Shown: positions 42,936 through 53,601 of the stretch, piece after piece | Position numbering within the stretch: the stretch's first letter is position 1 | Layout of the letters: each line of letters begins with the position of its first letter | DNA from: Roridomyces roridus | Taxonomy: Eukaryota > Basidiomycota > Agaricomycetes > Agaricales > Mycenaceae | Length of the DNA: 64,000 bases | Reading direction: 5' to 3' | NCBI GenBank assembly: GCA_029378245.1 | Contig: JARKIF010000030.1 | Location: 310,001 to 374,000, forward strand | Notes under the pieces: generated by a model | The model's input: only the letters and a program-made list of their open reading frames with translations | Told to the model about the DNA's origin: nothing | Database searches by the model: none | Translations under genes and position numbers: made by a program

Positions 42936-43334
42936 ATGTCCACACCGCACTACGCCAACGGCATCGCGCCAATCGTGACCACCTTTGGTCCCGGAACCCT
43001 CCACACCCTCGCCTTCAACGCGGGGTCCTGTAATGTCAACGTCGTTGCCGCCGTCCCAGCAACCCCCAACTCTGCCGGCATCACCAACTGGCTCCTCAGC
43101 TTCGCGTACGATTTCAACGACTACGCGTTTTATTGGGACGGTGCCGGAGAGGCATTCTGGCGGTTTGGCAATTCGACGCTCATGCAGCCTGTGGGGACGA
43201 GCTGGACGGATGCGACGGGGATTCCCTTGGGTACGGAGGTGATCGAGGGGTGGAATGTTGCGTCGACCGCGGCTGCGGCGACCAATCGTGGAGACATGTC
43301 GCTTGCTTTCGTGATCCCGGATGGGCTGGATTAG
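42936..43334 (+). CDS. FYWDG-family small protein, copy 2
   Basis: A single coding exon of 132 residues, about half identical to copy 1 with the same landmarks ('NGIAPIVTTFGPGTLHTLAF', 'DYAFYWDGAGEAFWRFGNS', 'PVGTSWTDATGIPLGTEVIEGWNVAS', 'IPDGLD'). No signal peptide. A TATA box lies 121 bp upstream and a probable leader intron sits just before the ATG. Function unknown; the sharp conservation of the aromatic core among three local copies argues that the protein is under selection. Confidence 0.75.
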   Translation: MSTPHYANGIAPIVTTFGPGTLHTLAFNAGSCNVNVVAAVPATPNSAGITNWLLSFAYDFNDYAFYWDGAGEAFWRFGNSTLMQPVGTSWTDATGIPLGTEVIEGWNVASTAAAATNRGDMSLAFVIPDGLD

Positions 43335-46327
43335 GTGTTAACGAGCAGTGTAAAGAACCACTGGCCCTCGGTCCGAATATTATCTTTGAATCTCGCGGAT
43401 GTTTAGAGCTGAAATAAGTCTCAGTGCTCGCATGGTTCATACACTCGCATTCTGAGCCTGGCGTAGTACCTGGCCTAGCGCTAGCAGTTCAAGTCGAGCG
43501 CTTTGAGGTAGTTCGCACATTTCTCCCTTCATCATGTGGGTCATCTTTCAGCTCCGCTTCCATTCCGTTCTCTACTATCCCAAACCGAAATGAGTGCAAC
43601 TTCAGGTTGACTTCAGGCGCCAGCCTTGGATAGAAGCTACGAGCACCCTGTGTTGGACCTTGGTGATAGAGGAATCCTCCAGTCGATAGATTCTACCATG
43701 AAGGGACTCGATCGAGCGAGTTGTAGCGGAGGTTATGAGGACACAGCAGATCTAGAATGGGCGCGTCTTGTTCCTCGCATTCGTCTGGGTGCTGTATCGA
43801 AATGGAAAGCAGTAGTGGTGTTTGGGTTCGGCTCGATCCGGGGCGCAGGCCGGTGGGGCAACGAGACTGAACCCGCACAGGACACTGTCGAGGATCTACG
43901 ACGGTGGTTCAATTGCGAGCTACATTCCTGGAAAAATTATTCAACACGGTGCCGAAGCTGTAAATGAAGATGGCTGAACTTGAGAGTGTCAAGTTCTTGA
44001 AAGCCATGATCTATGAACGCGCGACAATTGTATTGGTAGCCAAATATGTGCATGAGGTCCTTGAGGAATTCTACGCTGTCCCTCACCCTCGCCCATGAAG
44101 TTTATCCCTTGTTCTTTCGAAGATGCTGACTCTGGTTCAACGACTTACCTTTTTTCGTAGTCTAGGTTCTACCGTGGGGCATGGGTCTTCTCATGGGGTC
44201 TGCGCTTAGGGCTTAGAGTGCGGAGGGAGGTCCTGGGACGAAGGTGTATTTGACTTGCTTTGTACACTGGGATAATCCCAGGAAACCGGCGTTCGATAAG
44301 CGGACCGTGCCGTGTAATCTATCCTATCTTATCCTATCCCTGTCAGGGATACTTCAGTTGGTTTCACATGATACTAACCGAGCGGCTTAGTGCCCGCCGC
44401 AGATTTGGATGCAAGACGTCCGAGTTATGCATATGTTTGGAGCTAACCGACATACAGACGCTCGACTTGAGTGATACCGTTGCGCCCCAGGAACACCCGG
44501 CGGCATCAAGAATGCAGTCAAACCAACCTGAATGATTCAGAAGCCGAATCAAATCTGTCTTTCTTTGTCGGAGACACGCATTGTGCCCGATGTAATCCTT
44601 GCGCCTGAGTCCTTCGAGGTGCATGAAATTGACGCATTCTGTAGTATTGAAATATTCCGGCGAAAGACAATGGCTTTGTAGTGGAATGTCGGACTGATGC
44701 TTGGTGGGACTGTGCCGGCAAGCGCGTACGCGGACAGCCCCCGGCGAAGAGAACCTAGATGAATGATAGCGCAGAAGGTGAGCATGGTTCGCGCACAGAT
44801 GTATTGGCAAAGAAGGTACATGCCAACAAGCGCTGCCCCAAAAATACTGTGCTGTACATGATGATTACCTTGCTTGCCAAGGTTTACTTTCCAGGAGCAT
44901 ATTTACGTAATGCTTTCTTGCGATCAAAATTTGATCTGTTACGTGTGACTCTTCCCTCCCACCAAAAATCCCGTCCGCCGTCTACGTGTCGGCGCCGTCC
45001 ATGCCATGACTCAGTTTTCCACTTTAGCCGCCTCGTATTAGCGGTTAACGCGACTGGGCATCTCACCTGGCACCAGGACGCCAGCCTGTCTTTGTTCTTT
45101 GTCCATTACCATTTTTTATCTCCTCAGACACGTTATTTACGTTCTAACACTTGCAGACTTCGTCCTATGCCCTCCAGCATCCCCGGCACACCACTGGCAA
45201 CCTGCACCCGATGCCAGACGTGCGTTTCTTTGGGTCTCAGGCTTTGCATCATACTAAGACTCGGCAACAGTTTCTCATCTACATGTTACATTGCACGAAC
45301 TTGTCCATCTCACAACCCGTTACCCTCCTCATCACCGTCTCTCACCCCAGACTGCATCCGTTCCCACCATGTCTTGGTGCTGCGGTCGAGCATATCAAGC
45401 CGGTCACCCTCCGCTAACAAGTCCACATCGTGCCCCTTCAAGAACAATGAGGGCTTCCACTCCCTCAGTATCCTAATACTGTCCCGCCCCACCCCCCTGG
45501 ACAGAGCAACATAAGGTCGACGACATGGATCAGAAGAAGACTCACCGCCTGGTGCCCATCGACGGCAATATCATTGTCCCTTCCGATCACACCCATAAGC
45601 TCCTGGGTGCACTTGTCCAGGCGCGGTTCACTCTGTCGCATGTCACGGTCAAGATCCAGGGGTTCGCTATTACTCCGCTGACATTGCGCAGCTTGATGTC
45701 CTCGTCTCCCCCTCAAGTGTGGTGCGGCTGACATCAGCATGGTGTTCCCGACCAAGAAGGCTCGTAAGGACTAGTTGTTTAGCACGTAGTAGTATACCAT
45801 TGTATCTATCTACTTGAAATTCGATTATGTGACCGAATACGACTTTCTTCCGCAAGCAAGGTTTCAGCTGGCAAGGTCAGCGCTTCCGAGTAGCACATTC
45901 CAGCGCTTATTGACTTTCATTTCAACGTGAACAACTTCACTGCAGCAGCGGCTTTTTCACTTTGAGAGTAACCTCAGCTCACTTACACCATCCACTGAAT
46001 GTACCAATGCCCAGCACTGATCGGCCGACAGCCCGCAGTACCCTGGGTCCGCACCATCCGGTGAAATGATCAAATGATAGCGAAAAACCGAACCCTTCCT
46101 TTGACAGCTCTCAGAGCGCGAGGGCGTTAATCTGTCTTCAACTTGAACATCACCACTGTCATCCTCAACGCACGCGCTTGTCTACAGTACTCTCACACCG
46201 TTTGGGGAGGGCATAAAAGGCAGCTGCTCTGGAGGAGAGTGAACCCACTGCAGTACAGTCTTGTTTTTCGGCAAGTACACGTCCGCTAAATAAGTTAACG
46301 CGCAGTACTGATCCTACTCTCCAAGTC
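43335..46327. other. Long intergenic stretch, no gene established
   Basis: Frames at 43626-43967, 44759-45514 and 45525-45731 are open but show no family resemblance and no consistent splice pattern. 45168-45240 begins with a protein-like 'MPSSIPGTPLATCTRCQ', which could be the first exon of a small unrecognised gene ending near 45775. A TATA-like CATAAAAGG at 46211-46219 belongs to FYWDG copy 3. Confidence 0.35.
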
Positions 46328-46726
46328 ATGGTCCAGGACTACCTCAACGGCGTGGCCCCCATTGTAACGACCTTCGGGCCTGGCAACCTCCACCACCTAG
46401 CCTACGCTCCCCAGATCAGCAGCATGATCAACATAAATGGAGTCGTCCCCACATCCAACCAAGGCGCAACAAATTTCGTCCTTGGATTTTCGTATTATTA
46501 TGAAGGATTTGCGTTCTACTGGGACGGTGCCGGGGAGGCGTAGTTCCGGCTCGGGAATTCAACGGAGACATTAGCTGTGGGGAATAGCTGGACCAACTCA
46601 ACTGGTGTGCCGGCAAATGGGGAGATCGTGTTGGGGTTGAATGTCGCTTCGGAGGCGGCGGTGGCACAGAACCGCCCTGCGCCGGCCACAGTTCTTGTGT
46701 ATCAGATTCCTGAAGATTTGGATTAG
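46328..46726 (+). pseudogene. FYWDG-family small protein, copy 3, nonsense codon in core
   Basis: The 133-codon frame matches copies 1 and 2 from start ('NGVAPIVTTFGPGNLHHLAYA') to end ('IPEDLD'), but TAG at 46541-46543 replaces the Phe of 'GEAFWRFG', cutting the product to 71 residues. No other defect is visible: the frame continues for 61 codons to the normal stop, and a TATA-like box lies about 110 bp upstream. Either a recent pseudogene, or the codon is read through or edited. Confidence 0.75.
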
Positions 46727-47004
46727 CCGTTTTTGTAGATATACAGGCCGTGTGAAATCAGGGAATGTGTGATGCCAATGAAAAAGGTGTGAGTCCGATT
46801 CCGGGGGGATGGTCGTCAGAGTATCGTTAAGCTGCTCGGTGGTGCTGGACCCGTCAGTTGCGAAACTAAGGCAGCTCAACTAGCATCCCCGGGGACATAG
46901 TACGAGGAGGAAGGGGAAGGACTGAAGTCGCGATACGGTGCTCAATTGATGGTTCAAGTACTCCTTTTTAATTTCTACAAACAACAAGTATGAAGACGGC
47001 GTGT
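46727..47004. other. Convergent intergenic region
   Basis: 3' flanks of FYWDG copy 3 and the dehydrogenase. Nothing seen. Confidence 0.5.
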
Positions 47005-47833
47005 TCACCACGGATACTCTCCGTCCTTGTGTACAAACACGGACGTCTTTCCCTCCTTCGCCAGCGCCTCCTTCACAATGATCTTGCACCCATCCGCAGG
47101 ATCAGTCCCAATTTTGGCGTAGCCGGTCAACCTCGTCGCATTCAACCCGGGGCATATCGAAATCACGCGGATCCCCGAGCCATTCTGCTCCCCATCAAGC
47201 GCCCACTGCGCCGTGAGCGAGTTGAGCGCGGCCTTTGAGGCGGCGTACAAGGAGTAAATGGTCGGCATCTGGGCGGGCCGTTGGCAGAAGTTGGCGATGG
47301 ATCCGAGGCCGGAGGAGATGTTCAGGATCGAGCCGCCTTTGTTGATGAGGGGGAGCAAGGCGTCTTTGACTCGGGAGGTGCCCATCACGTTGGTAGCGTA
47401 GATGACTTCGGGTGTGCTGGTCGACGATGAGACTGCGGCGCTATGAACAGTTGCGAGTCAGTTGGAGGCAAAGGGTGAAGATGGTAGGGAACGCACTTGT
47501 TGACCAAGACATCTAACCCTGGGATATTCTTCTCCTTGAGCGTCTTGGCGACGACGTCGTGCGCGTTCTGGATCGAAGTCGCCTCGGTGAGGTCGAGTTG
47601 AACGGGCACGACGGTGGAGGAGGGGTGGATATCTGCGAATTTCGCGATGGCCTCCTCTGCTGCAGCTAGTTTGCGGGATCCTGTCGATGGCAGATAAGAC
47701 ACCATTAGTAGATGGAGAGTGTAAGCGCACCCATGAAGACGAGAACGTCAGGCGTCGCAGCCAACTGTTGCACAGTGTGCATCCCCAGCCCTTGGTTCGC
47801 TCCAGTGACAAAGATGGTACGAGGGAAAGACAT
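47005..47833 (-). CDS. Short-chain dehydrogenase/reductase
   Basis: Minus-strand exons 47833-47731, 47680-47497 and 47440-47005 encode 240 residues. The classical SDR motifs are complete: NAD(P) site TGANQGLG (residues 10-17), NNAA (95-98, codon 96 split by an intron), Ser139 in 'LNISSGLG', and YxxxK with Tyr161 and Lys165. 'CPGLNATRLTG' follows, as in the carbonyl-reductase-like branch. A soluble NADPH-dependent reductase of a carbonyl compound is likely; the substrate is unknown. Length is normal for the family. The C-terminus lacks the longer substrate loop of some SDRs. Confidence 0.9.
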
Positions 47834-49111
47834 TTCGGTAAGTGAGGAGAATGTCACTGTCCTGGTTCACTTATATAGGGCTCGATAGGCGTCCGGCAGA
47901 GGATGACGAGAAACGGTCCCGGATGTACAACCGTGTTTGATTCATCACGAATGACAAGATCATGCAGTCTCTGCAGAGTGATCGGATGTGTTGATTCATG
48001 GAGGATGAGTCAGAGGGCCGAAATGGTAATTTCCTTGACGTTTTTGATGCTGGTCCCCGTTGACAAGTCAGTATTCATCGAACGAATAGCCCCATGAGAA
48101 GTAATAGCAGGTACAACACAATCCATTTGCGAATTCAATAGCGGCATATCAGAAAAGTATGTAGCTGTCGAAAGCCAGTAGCGAGACGTCCAGCGCTTTG
48201 ACATCCGCCAGACCTAATCGGAATAGGCACGTCGGCTTGACCTTGAACAGATAACGAACACACACAACCAGGATTATAGCAGACCACAGAACGAAAGCAG
48301 CAGGAAAGCCAGAGCAACGTAGGTCGGTCATTGTTCATGGTCAGATTCGAGTCTTCCAGGCGCAATCGGTTTGAAGAAGCCAGTGGCGTGTGCCGCGAAG
48401 GCATTGAGGCAGGTTTCGCCGGCGTGCAGGGGTATCGCGTGGGTCCGAATCATCCAAAAAAGCAGCGAGATATGCACAAAACCAACACAAAACGGTGAGC
48501 TCGCTCTTTAGACCGATCAGATAGAAGGCGCACCATTGTCTGAGACTATAGCAATCGTATCCAAACATCGTTCCTAGTATTCCTTCTTCATTCAAATCCA
48601 GACAGCGAGTCTCAGTCCCGAGTGCAGAGAGAAAAGGAGAACTCACGACGTATCAAGCGCCCAAAATTCGAAGCAAGCAAGCAATACCTTCGTACATCGA
48701 CCGCCACCCCCACATTTATGGACGTCGTGAGCAGTGTGGCGAAGTAAGGAAGGGAATAACTGCAAACGAATACATACTTGAAACCCTTTGTGCAAGACAG
48801 CATAAGAGCAAGCAAGTCCTTTGGAAAGCCGTCAATCGGGACTTTGGTTAGCCGCAGCGGTTGAGAGCCGAGCGGGGGATCGGCACTGTCTTCAATCGTC
48901 CGTAGAGGGAGAGTGTCACCGAAGAAATGCGCGGCCAGCGTCTCGAAGAAAGTAGCACGTCACAAAACACAGCATATGGGAATGTTGAGCAGCTCTGCAT
49001 GCAGAGACGAACTTGCAGGGTGGCAAGATGGTGGTACATATAGCGGAGAAAGGGCGAATGATGTGTGATCCGATCAAACCATCTCTTCCTCGGACCTCCA
49101 CCGCGACGCTC
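47834..49111. other. Intergenic, includes inverted copy of intron-rich segment
   Basis: Holds the SDR promoter (47834-47880), the repeat at 48340-48760 (next entry) and the promoter of the phosphoesterase. The minus-strand frames here (48135-48815) are hydrophobic in places, but they coincide with the repeat and do not resemble a known membrane protein. Confidence 0.45.
48340..48760 (-). ncRNA. Second copy of the intron-rich non-coding segment
   Basis: On the minus strand this stretch follows 31909-32400 step by step: 'CTGCTCACGACGTCCATAAATGTGGGGG', 'GGCGGTCGATGTACGAAGGT', 'GTGAGTTCTCCTTTTCT', 'GGATACGATT', 'ATGGTGCGCCTT.TATCTGATC', 'CGAGCTCACC' and 'ACCGATTGCGCCTGGAA' occur in the same order. 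The splice-like donors GTGAGT and GTGCGCC are kept, while the intervening sequence differs. There is no coding neighbour like the gene at 30766. What is transcribed here is unknown. Confidence 0.5.
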
Positions 49112-49984
49112 ATGCTCTACGCGATCAGCGACATCCACCTGTCCTACCCGGGCAACCGCGACGAATGGCAGAGCCTCACGCCCCACCCCGACGACGGGCT
49201 CATCCTCTGCGGCGACATGGGCGAGAAAGCCGAGCATCTAGACCTAGCGTTCAGCGTTGCCAAGACCAACTTCAAAGAGGTCTGGTGGTGCCCAGGCAAC
49301 CACGAGCTCTTCTCGATGCCAATAAAAACGGCCGCACGCGGGGAGGAGAAGTACAAAGAGTGTGTGGAGATTGCGCGTAGGCATGGAGTCTACACGCCAG
49401 AGGATCCATTTGTGCGGTGGGAGGAGGTGATCATTGCACCCATATTCACGCTGTACGACTACTCCTTCCGACCGTCCCATCTCACAAGTACAGCCGCTGC
49501 CATTGCCTGGGCCGAGGAAACCGACACCGTCGCCGCTGACGAGGCCCTTCTCTTTCCCGATCCACATTCATCGCGTGAAGCGTGGTGCGCCTCGCTCGTT
49601 GCATCCACAGCGTCGAAACTCGAGTCCACCATCGCCGCCTCACCCGACACACCCCTCATCATCTTCAACCACTGGCCTCTCCGCCAAGACCTCGTCCTCG
49701 TCCCACGTGTCCCGCGCTTCAGCATCTGGTGCGGCACCACCCTCACCGAGGACTGGCACACGCGCTTCAACGCAGCCGTCGTCATATCTGGCCACCTTCA
49801 TATGCCACGTACGGATTGGCGCGATGGGGTGCGGTTCGAGGAAGTCAGTCTCGGGTATCCGAGGGAGTGGGAAACGGTCAAGGAGGAGGGGATGGACATC
49901 AACGACCTCTTGCGTGTCATTTGGCCGGGGCCCGGACGGCCTGAGAAGGAGCCTGTTGCGACGCAATGGCGGAGATGGGGCTGA
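49112..49984 (+). CDS. Calcineurin-like metallophosphoesterase
   Basis: A single exon of 290 residues from the ATG at 49112. An in-frame ATG at 49028 would add 28 residues that look like leader sequence, and the first metal motif is already at residue 7. All family motifs are present: DxH (Asp7, His9), GDMGE (34-38), GNHE (62-65), the histidine in 'FNHWPL', and GHLH (227-230). It should bind two metal ions and cleave a phosphoester, probably in the cytosol since no signal peptide is seen. I recall closely similar single-copy proteins in other mushrooms. Specific substrate unknown. Confidence 0.88.
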   Translation: MLYAISDIHLSYPGNRDEWQSLTPHPDDGLILCGDMGEKAEHLDLAFSVAKTNFKEVWWCPGNHELFSMPIKTAARGEEKYKECVEIARRHGVYTPEDPFVRWEEVIIAPIFTLYDYSFRPSHLTSTAAAIAWAEETDTVAADEALLFPDPHSSREAWCASLVASTASKLESTIAASPDTPLIIFNHWPLRQDLVLVPRVPRFSIWCGTTLTEDWHTRFNAAVVISGHLHMPRTDWRDGVRFEEVSLGYPREWETVKEEGMDINDLLRVIWPGPGRPEKEPVATQWRRWG

Positions 49985-52900
49985 CCATTACTTCGTGTAC
50001 GGCCTTGCAATCTAGATGCGATCGATTCTCTGCGTCGCCTGTGGGCTTCGCTTCGCCTCCGATATCGATCTCTGCCCTCCGAGCTCCACCTTGCTCTCCG
50101 ACCTCCTCTGCGTCGCGACGACTTGCTTCAATCCATTATTCGACATGAAACCGAAGTTTACAGCTCATCCGGAAATTCCTTGGCCAGGAAGTTTGTTTGG
50201 TCTTTCGACTTGAGCTGTGAATCGCGCGAAAGTTTTGTCCACTTTCCTTTCTTGCGTCATATCATGCTCGGCGATCCCTACTCTGCTCCATGAGTCACGA
50301 CGTATCTTGGGGCGACGTCTTTCTCCCGAACTGTGATGCAATGCCCGGACGCTTGCTCATTTCAACTAATTCTATCTGCAGTTGCATCCAACTCCGCTTG
50401 TCGGGTCTGGACGAGCGTTCATTCTCATGCTCACGTTTTCGTCCCTCAGTAGATCACGACCGACTCATTCTGAGTCCACCGCTGAGCAGACCAATGTCAG
50501 CGTTCAACCGGCGCGATCCAGTTGTGTCATTTTTTTTGGATTCGGCCGCGAGGGTATGCATATGCTCTTAGATTCAGATCTTGCCACTGGGCGAAGGGCC
50601 ATCGGTCGCGGCTGCCGCCGTGCCGGGGTAGGCGAGGTGTGGAGGGAGAGAGAGAGATGCGTGATCCTTCTGTCATCGAAACAAACAGTCGTCATCTGAT
50701 GTCGACCACCTGTCGCCTCTTGCCGTCCGCTTTCATTCTCTGCTCTCTGGTTTGTGATTCCATACGCATCGGCCGCACGAAGAAAACCCTGGAATATGTT
50801 GATTCTCAAACCAGAGTGGACACATTAGCCACGGGCTCCCGACATGCTCCAGACGGAGGCTCCTGGCTAGCTACTGACATGTAGCGGTGCATCTGCAGCC
50901 AGAGTCCCTGGCCACTCTTGTCTCGCTCCAGGCTTTATTCATCTCTTTCCTTCAATTGGTCCTAAAGTGCATCTTGTTACACTCCACATTGCCGGTCTTT
51001 TGGGGGGTCTCCTGTGTTGTTTCGTCCTTTTTCAGTCCTTTTATGTCTTCCGATTCCTTGCGACTCGTAACTCGACACCATTCTCTGGGCTGAGCTCTCC
51101 CCGGTCCCGACTTGCTGTACAACGGACACTGAACTTGTAACACAGCCCTGTTGTATTCTTGGTCTATCCTATGGAGGCCCGGAGCATCGCGCTTTGAAAC
51201 ACGATGATAATCCGTGATGGCCGCTGCCAATAACTGCTCCGAGGGAGGACCCCGTAACCATCGGCACATTCATCCGTATTCCAACATTGATTTCAGCATT
51301 CATTTGATCTGGGGAGGATATGGGCACACCTCTGGGGCTTGGGGATGGATGCCGAGCTGCTAGCCTGTTCACCCGGCCCGTTGGTCGTGCGGCGCAGCGC
51401 ACGCTATGGCGGATGAGCTTCGATGCCCCGCGTTTATGAGTTCAACATCCGAGTAACGAGTTGTGGTTGAGTCTTTGAAACACAAATTTCAAAAGCACAT
51501 AATATTCGTGGGCCGATCCGGGGCATAATACAGATGTGTTGACTTGATATTGTGAGGAGTGGGTGTGCGACTTCGGAGAGCTGATTCGTGACGTAAAGCA
51601 ACTGGAGTCGTTGATCATGAACCCCATGGGAGATGCCGGATGCGGCAGAACAAAGAAGTTGATTTATCCCCCAGCAGTCCTCTCCATCCCACGAGTGCGA
51701 CAGACGAGAGTTTCCGAGGCGCAGTCCTGAAATGACCGGGACCCGTTTGGCGAAATGAAAGTGATCCGGCACGCGTGCGGTTCTAACGAGGTCAGGGGTG
51801 ATGAGGCGGACGGTTATGAACATATAGACTGCAGACCAACTGCAGACGGGTCGGATCAGAGTGGGAAATTGATGCAAGTGAATTGTGAGGTTTGAGGCCC
51901 GCTGAGCACCCACTCGACGCGTCCCTCGAGGGATGTACATGTGGAGAGTTCCTACGGGAAGCTAGCGCTCTGAGCGCAGTGTTGATGCGGAGTAGAGTCT
52001 GAATCGGCGGCCAGAAATGAACAGAAGGACGCGCCGATGTCGATGTCGCGAGCGACCCGAGATGGTGATGGTACGGAAGAAAGAGATGATTTCGAACTCC
52101 GACTCCAACAGAAACAAAGTGATCAACGGCAGCCGGATTATATACTCTTGGGAAACGTCCCAGCGACAATAACGACGTGCATGTAGCAAGCATACCCCAG
52201 ATACGAAAAAAATAGTGGTGGTGTTTCCCAAGCCAACTTCAAGGTGGCTTCAACTTAACACTAGCTGTGCAAAATCAATGTTGGAACGCGGCAAGACATG
52301 CCGACAGTTACGGTGAAACGGTGCACTAGGGTGCGGCCGTGAAATAGATACTCTGAGTAGAATCGAATGTAGTGAGATAACTCAACCACAAACTCAACCA
52401 CTAATCAATCCAAATCTCAACCAATCTAATACTCGTGTGTGTGTGTTCGGGGTAGTAGGACAGGCGTCTCGTCCTTCAAAACCTCGGTACAACGTCAAAG
52501 GCAACTCTCGGGGGTTCAAGCTCGTCGTGTCCAAACGCGCAGTCTCAAGCTAACTAGCCGGGGCTCAGTCAAACTCAAATCTCTAGGTTGTGTTCTGAGC
52601 AATTTATTGTCCGCACTGGTCTCACAGATTGGAGGGGTAAAATCTACTACTGTACATGCTATTTTGCTATGGTTTTTATACATTTTGCGGACTGAAGAAT
52701 ATATATGGTATCTGTGATGCCAAGGCCTCGTCTGGCCAATGGCATAGCTCTCATTCCTCTTTCTGATCAGTTCGTCAGGATTGCGTGCTTGATGCCTCAG
52801 TCAGCCGTCGATCCTCACGTGCTGCCGGAAGTTCCAGAACGCTCCATCGGTTTATCTCTTTCCCTCTCAGACTGGCCGGAGGTTTCCTTCTGCCTTAGAT

Positions 52901-53601
52901 ACCTGAACCAGTCTGCCGGGGGCTTGCTAGGCAGGTAACCGACCCACCCGAGCCTCATCATCAAAGGTTGTATTCTGAGCCGATGATGCCGGAGGTCGGC
53001 ACTCTCGGCTTTGTTGAACTTCTCTTCTCCTCTATCTCTGGTCTGTCATCGGCCGGCGTTTAATGACTTGCGGCATCCTCGGATGTGCCTGGATGATAAG
53101 GTAATTCATCCTTCGTAAGAACTGATCTCCTTGGGTTCGACTCCCGGGGAGTACGATTCGAGTATGTCTCTGGTTGGTAGGTGGGACGGGCAGTCCCTTC
53201 TATCCTCTTGATCACTCTCGGGCAATGGTACACAGTCGTCAGCTAATTCCCAGAGCCCTCAAGTCTAATACGCTGCCCCGAGGCGGACTCGTACCCTCAA
53301 TGTTATAATTATGCCTCACTAGTCCCGGGACTTGGTTGTAAGCTGGAATCACGTAAACGCGTGAATTCCCCGCGTGTAAAAATACACTGCTTATCAACGG
53401 GGTCCGGCTTCAGAGTCCGCATCTTCGTCTTCCATTGGCTCGGCTTTGGACTTGCCCTTCTTACTTTTGCACTGTCATTGGCAGCGGCGATCACGGATTA
53501 TCATCATGTTTCAAAGCGCGGTGCTCCGGGCCTCCATACTATCCGCACCCAGGCTGTCAGGTCGGCACGTATACACCTCTTCTCCTCCTACCACCACGAT
53601 C
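49985..53601. other. Long gene-poor stretch
   Basis: No supported gene in 3.6 kb. A 62-bp inverted copy of 53477-53538 lies at 51170-51231. A Pol III B-box-like string (GGGTTCGACTCCC, 53133-53145) has no matching acceptor stem. Several frames of 60-170 codons are open without any pattern of a protein family. Confidence 0.45.
51170..51231 (-). repeat. 62-bp inverted copy of sequence before the gene at 53602
   Basis: The reverse complement matches 53477-53538 ('ATTGGCAGCGGC.ATCACGG', 'GTTTCAAAGCGCG.TGCTCC') with about three differences. It is probably a remnant of another family member's promoter or leader, or a small repeat. Confidence 0.7.

Noticed and set aside
42016..43334. Divergent FYWDG pair as an inverted repeat of one recent duplication
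   Set aside because: Protein identity is only about half and the flanks are unrelated, so this is an old divergence rather than a recent palindrome.
48135..48815. Minus-strand membrane protein gene
   Set aside because: The hydrophobic frames coincide with the non-coding repeat shared with 31.9-32.4 kb, where those frames are not conserved.
53127..53156. tRNA-like T arm (GGGTTCGACTCCC)
   Set aside because: The B-box pattern and T stem are good, but no upstream segment pairs with the following GGAGTAC as an acceptor stem, and no D arm or anticodon arm is seen.
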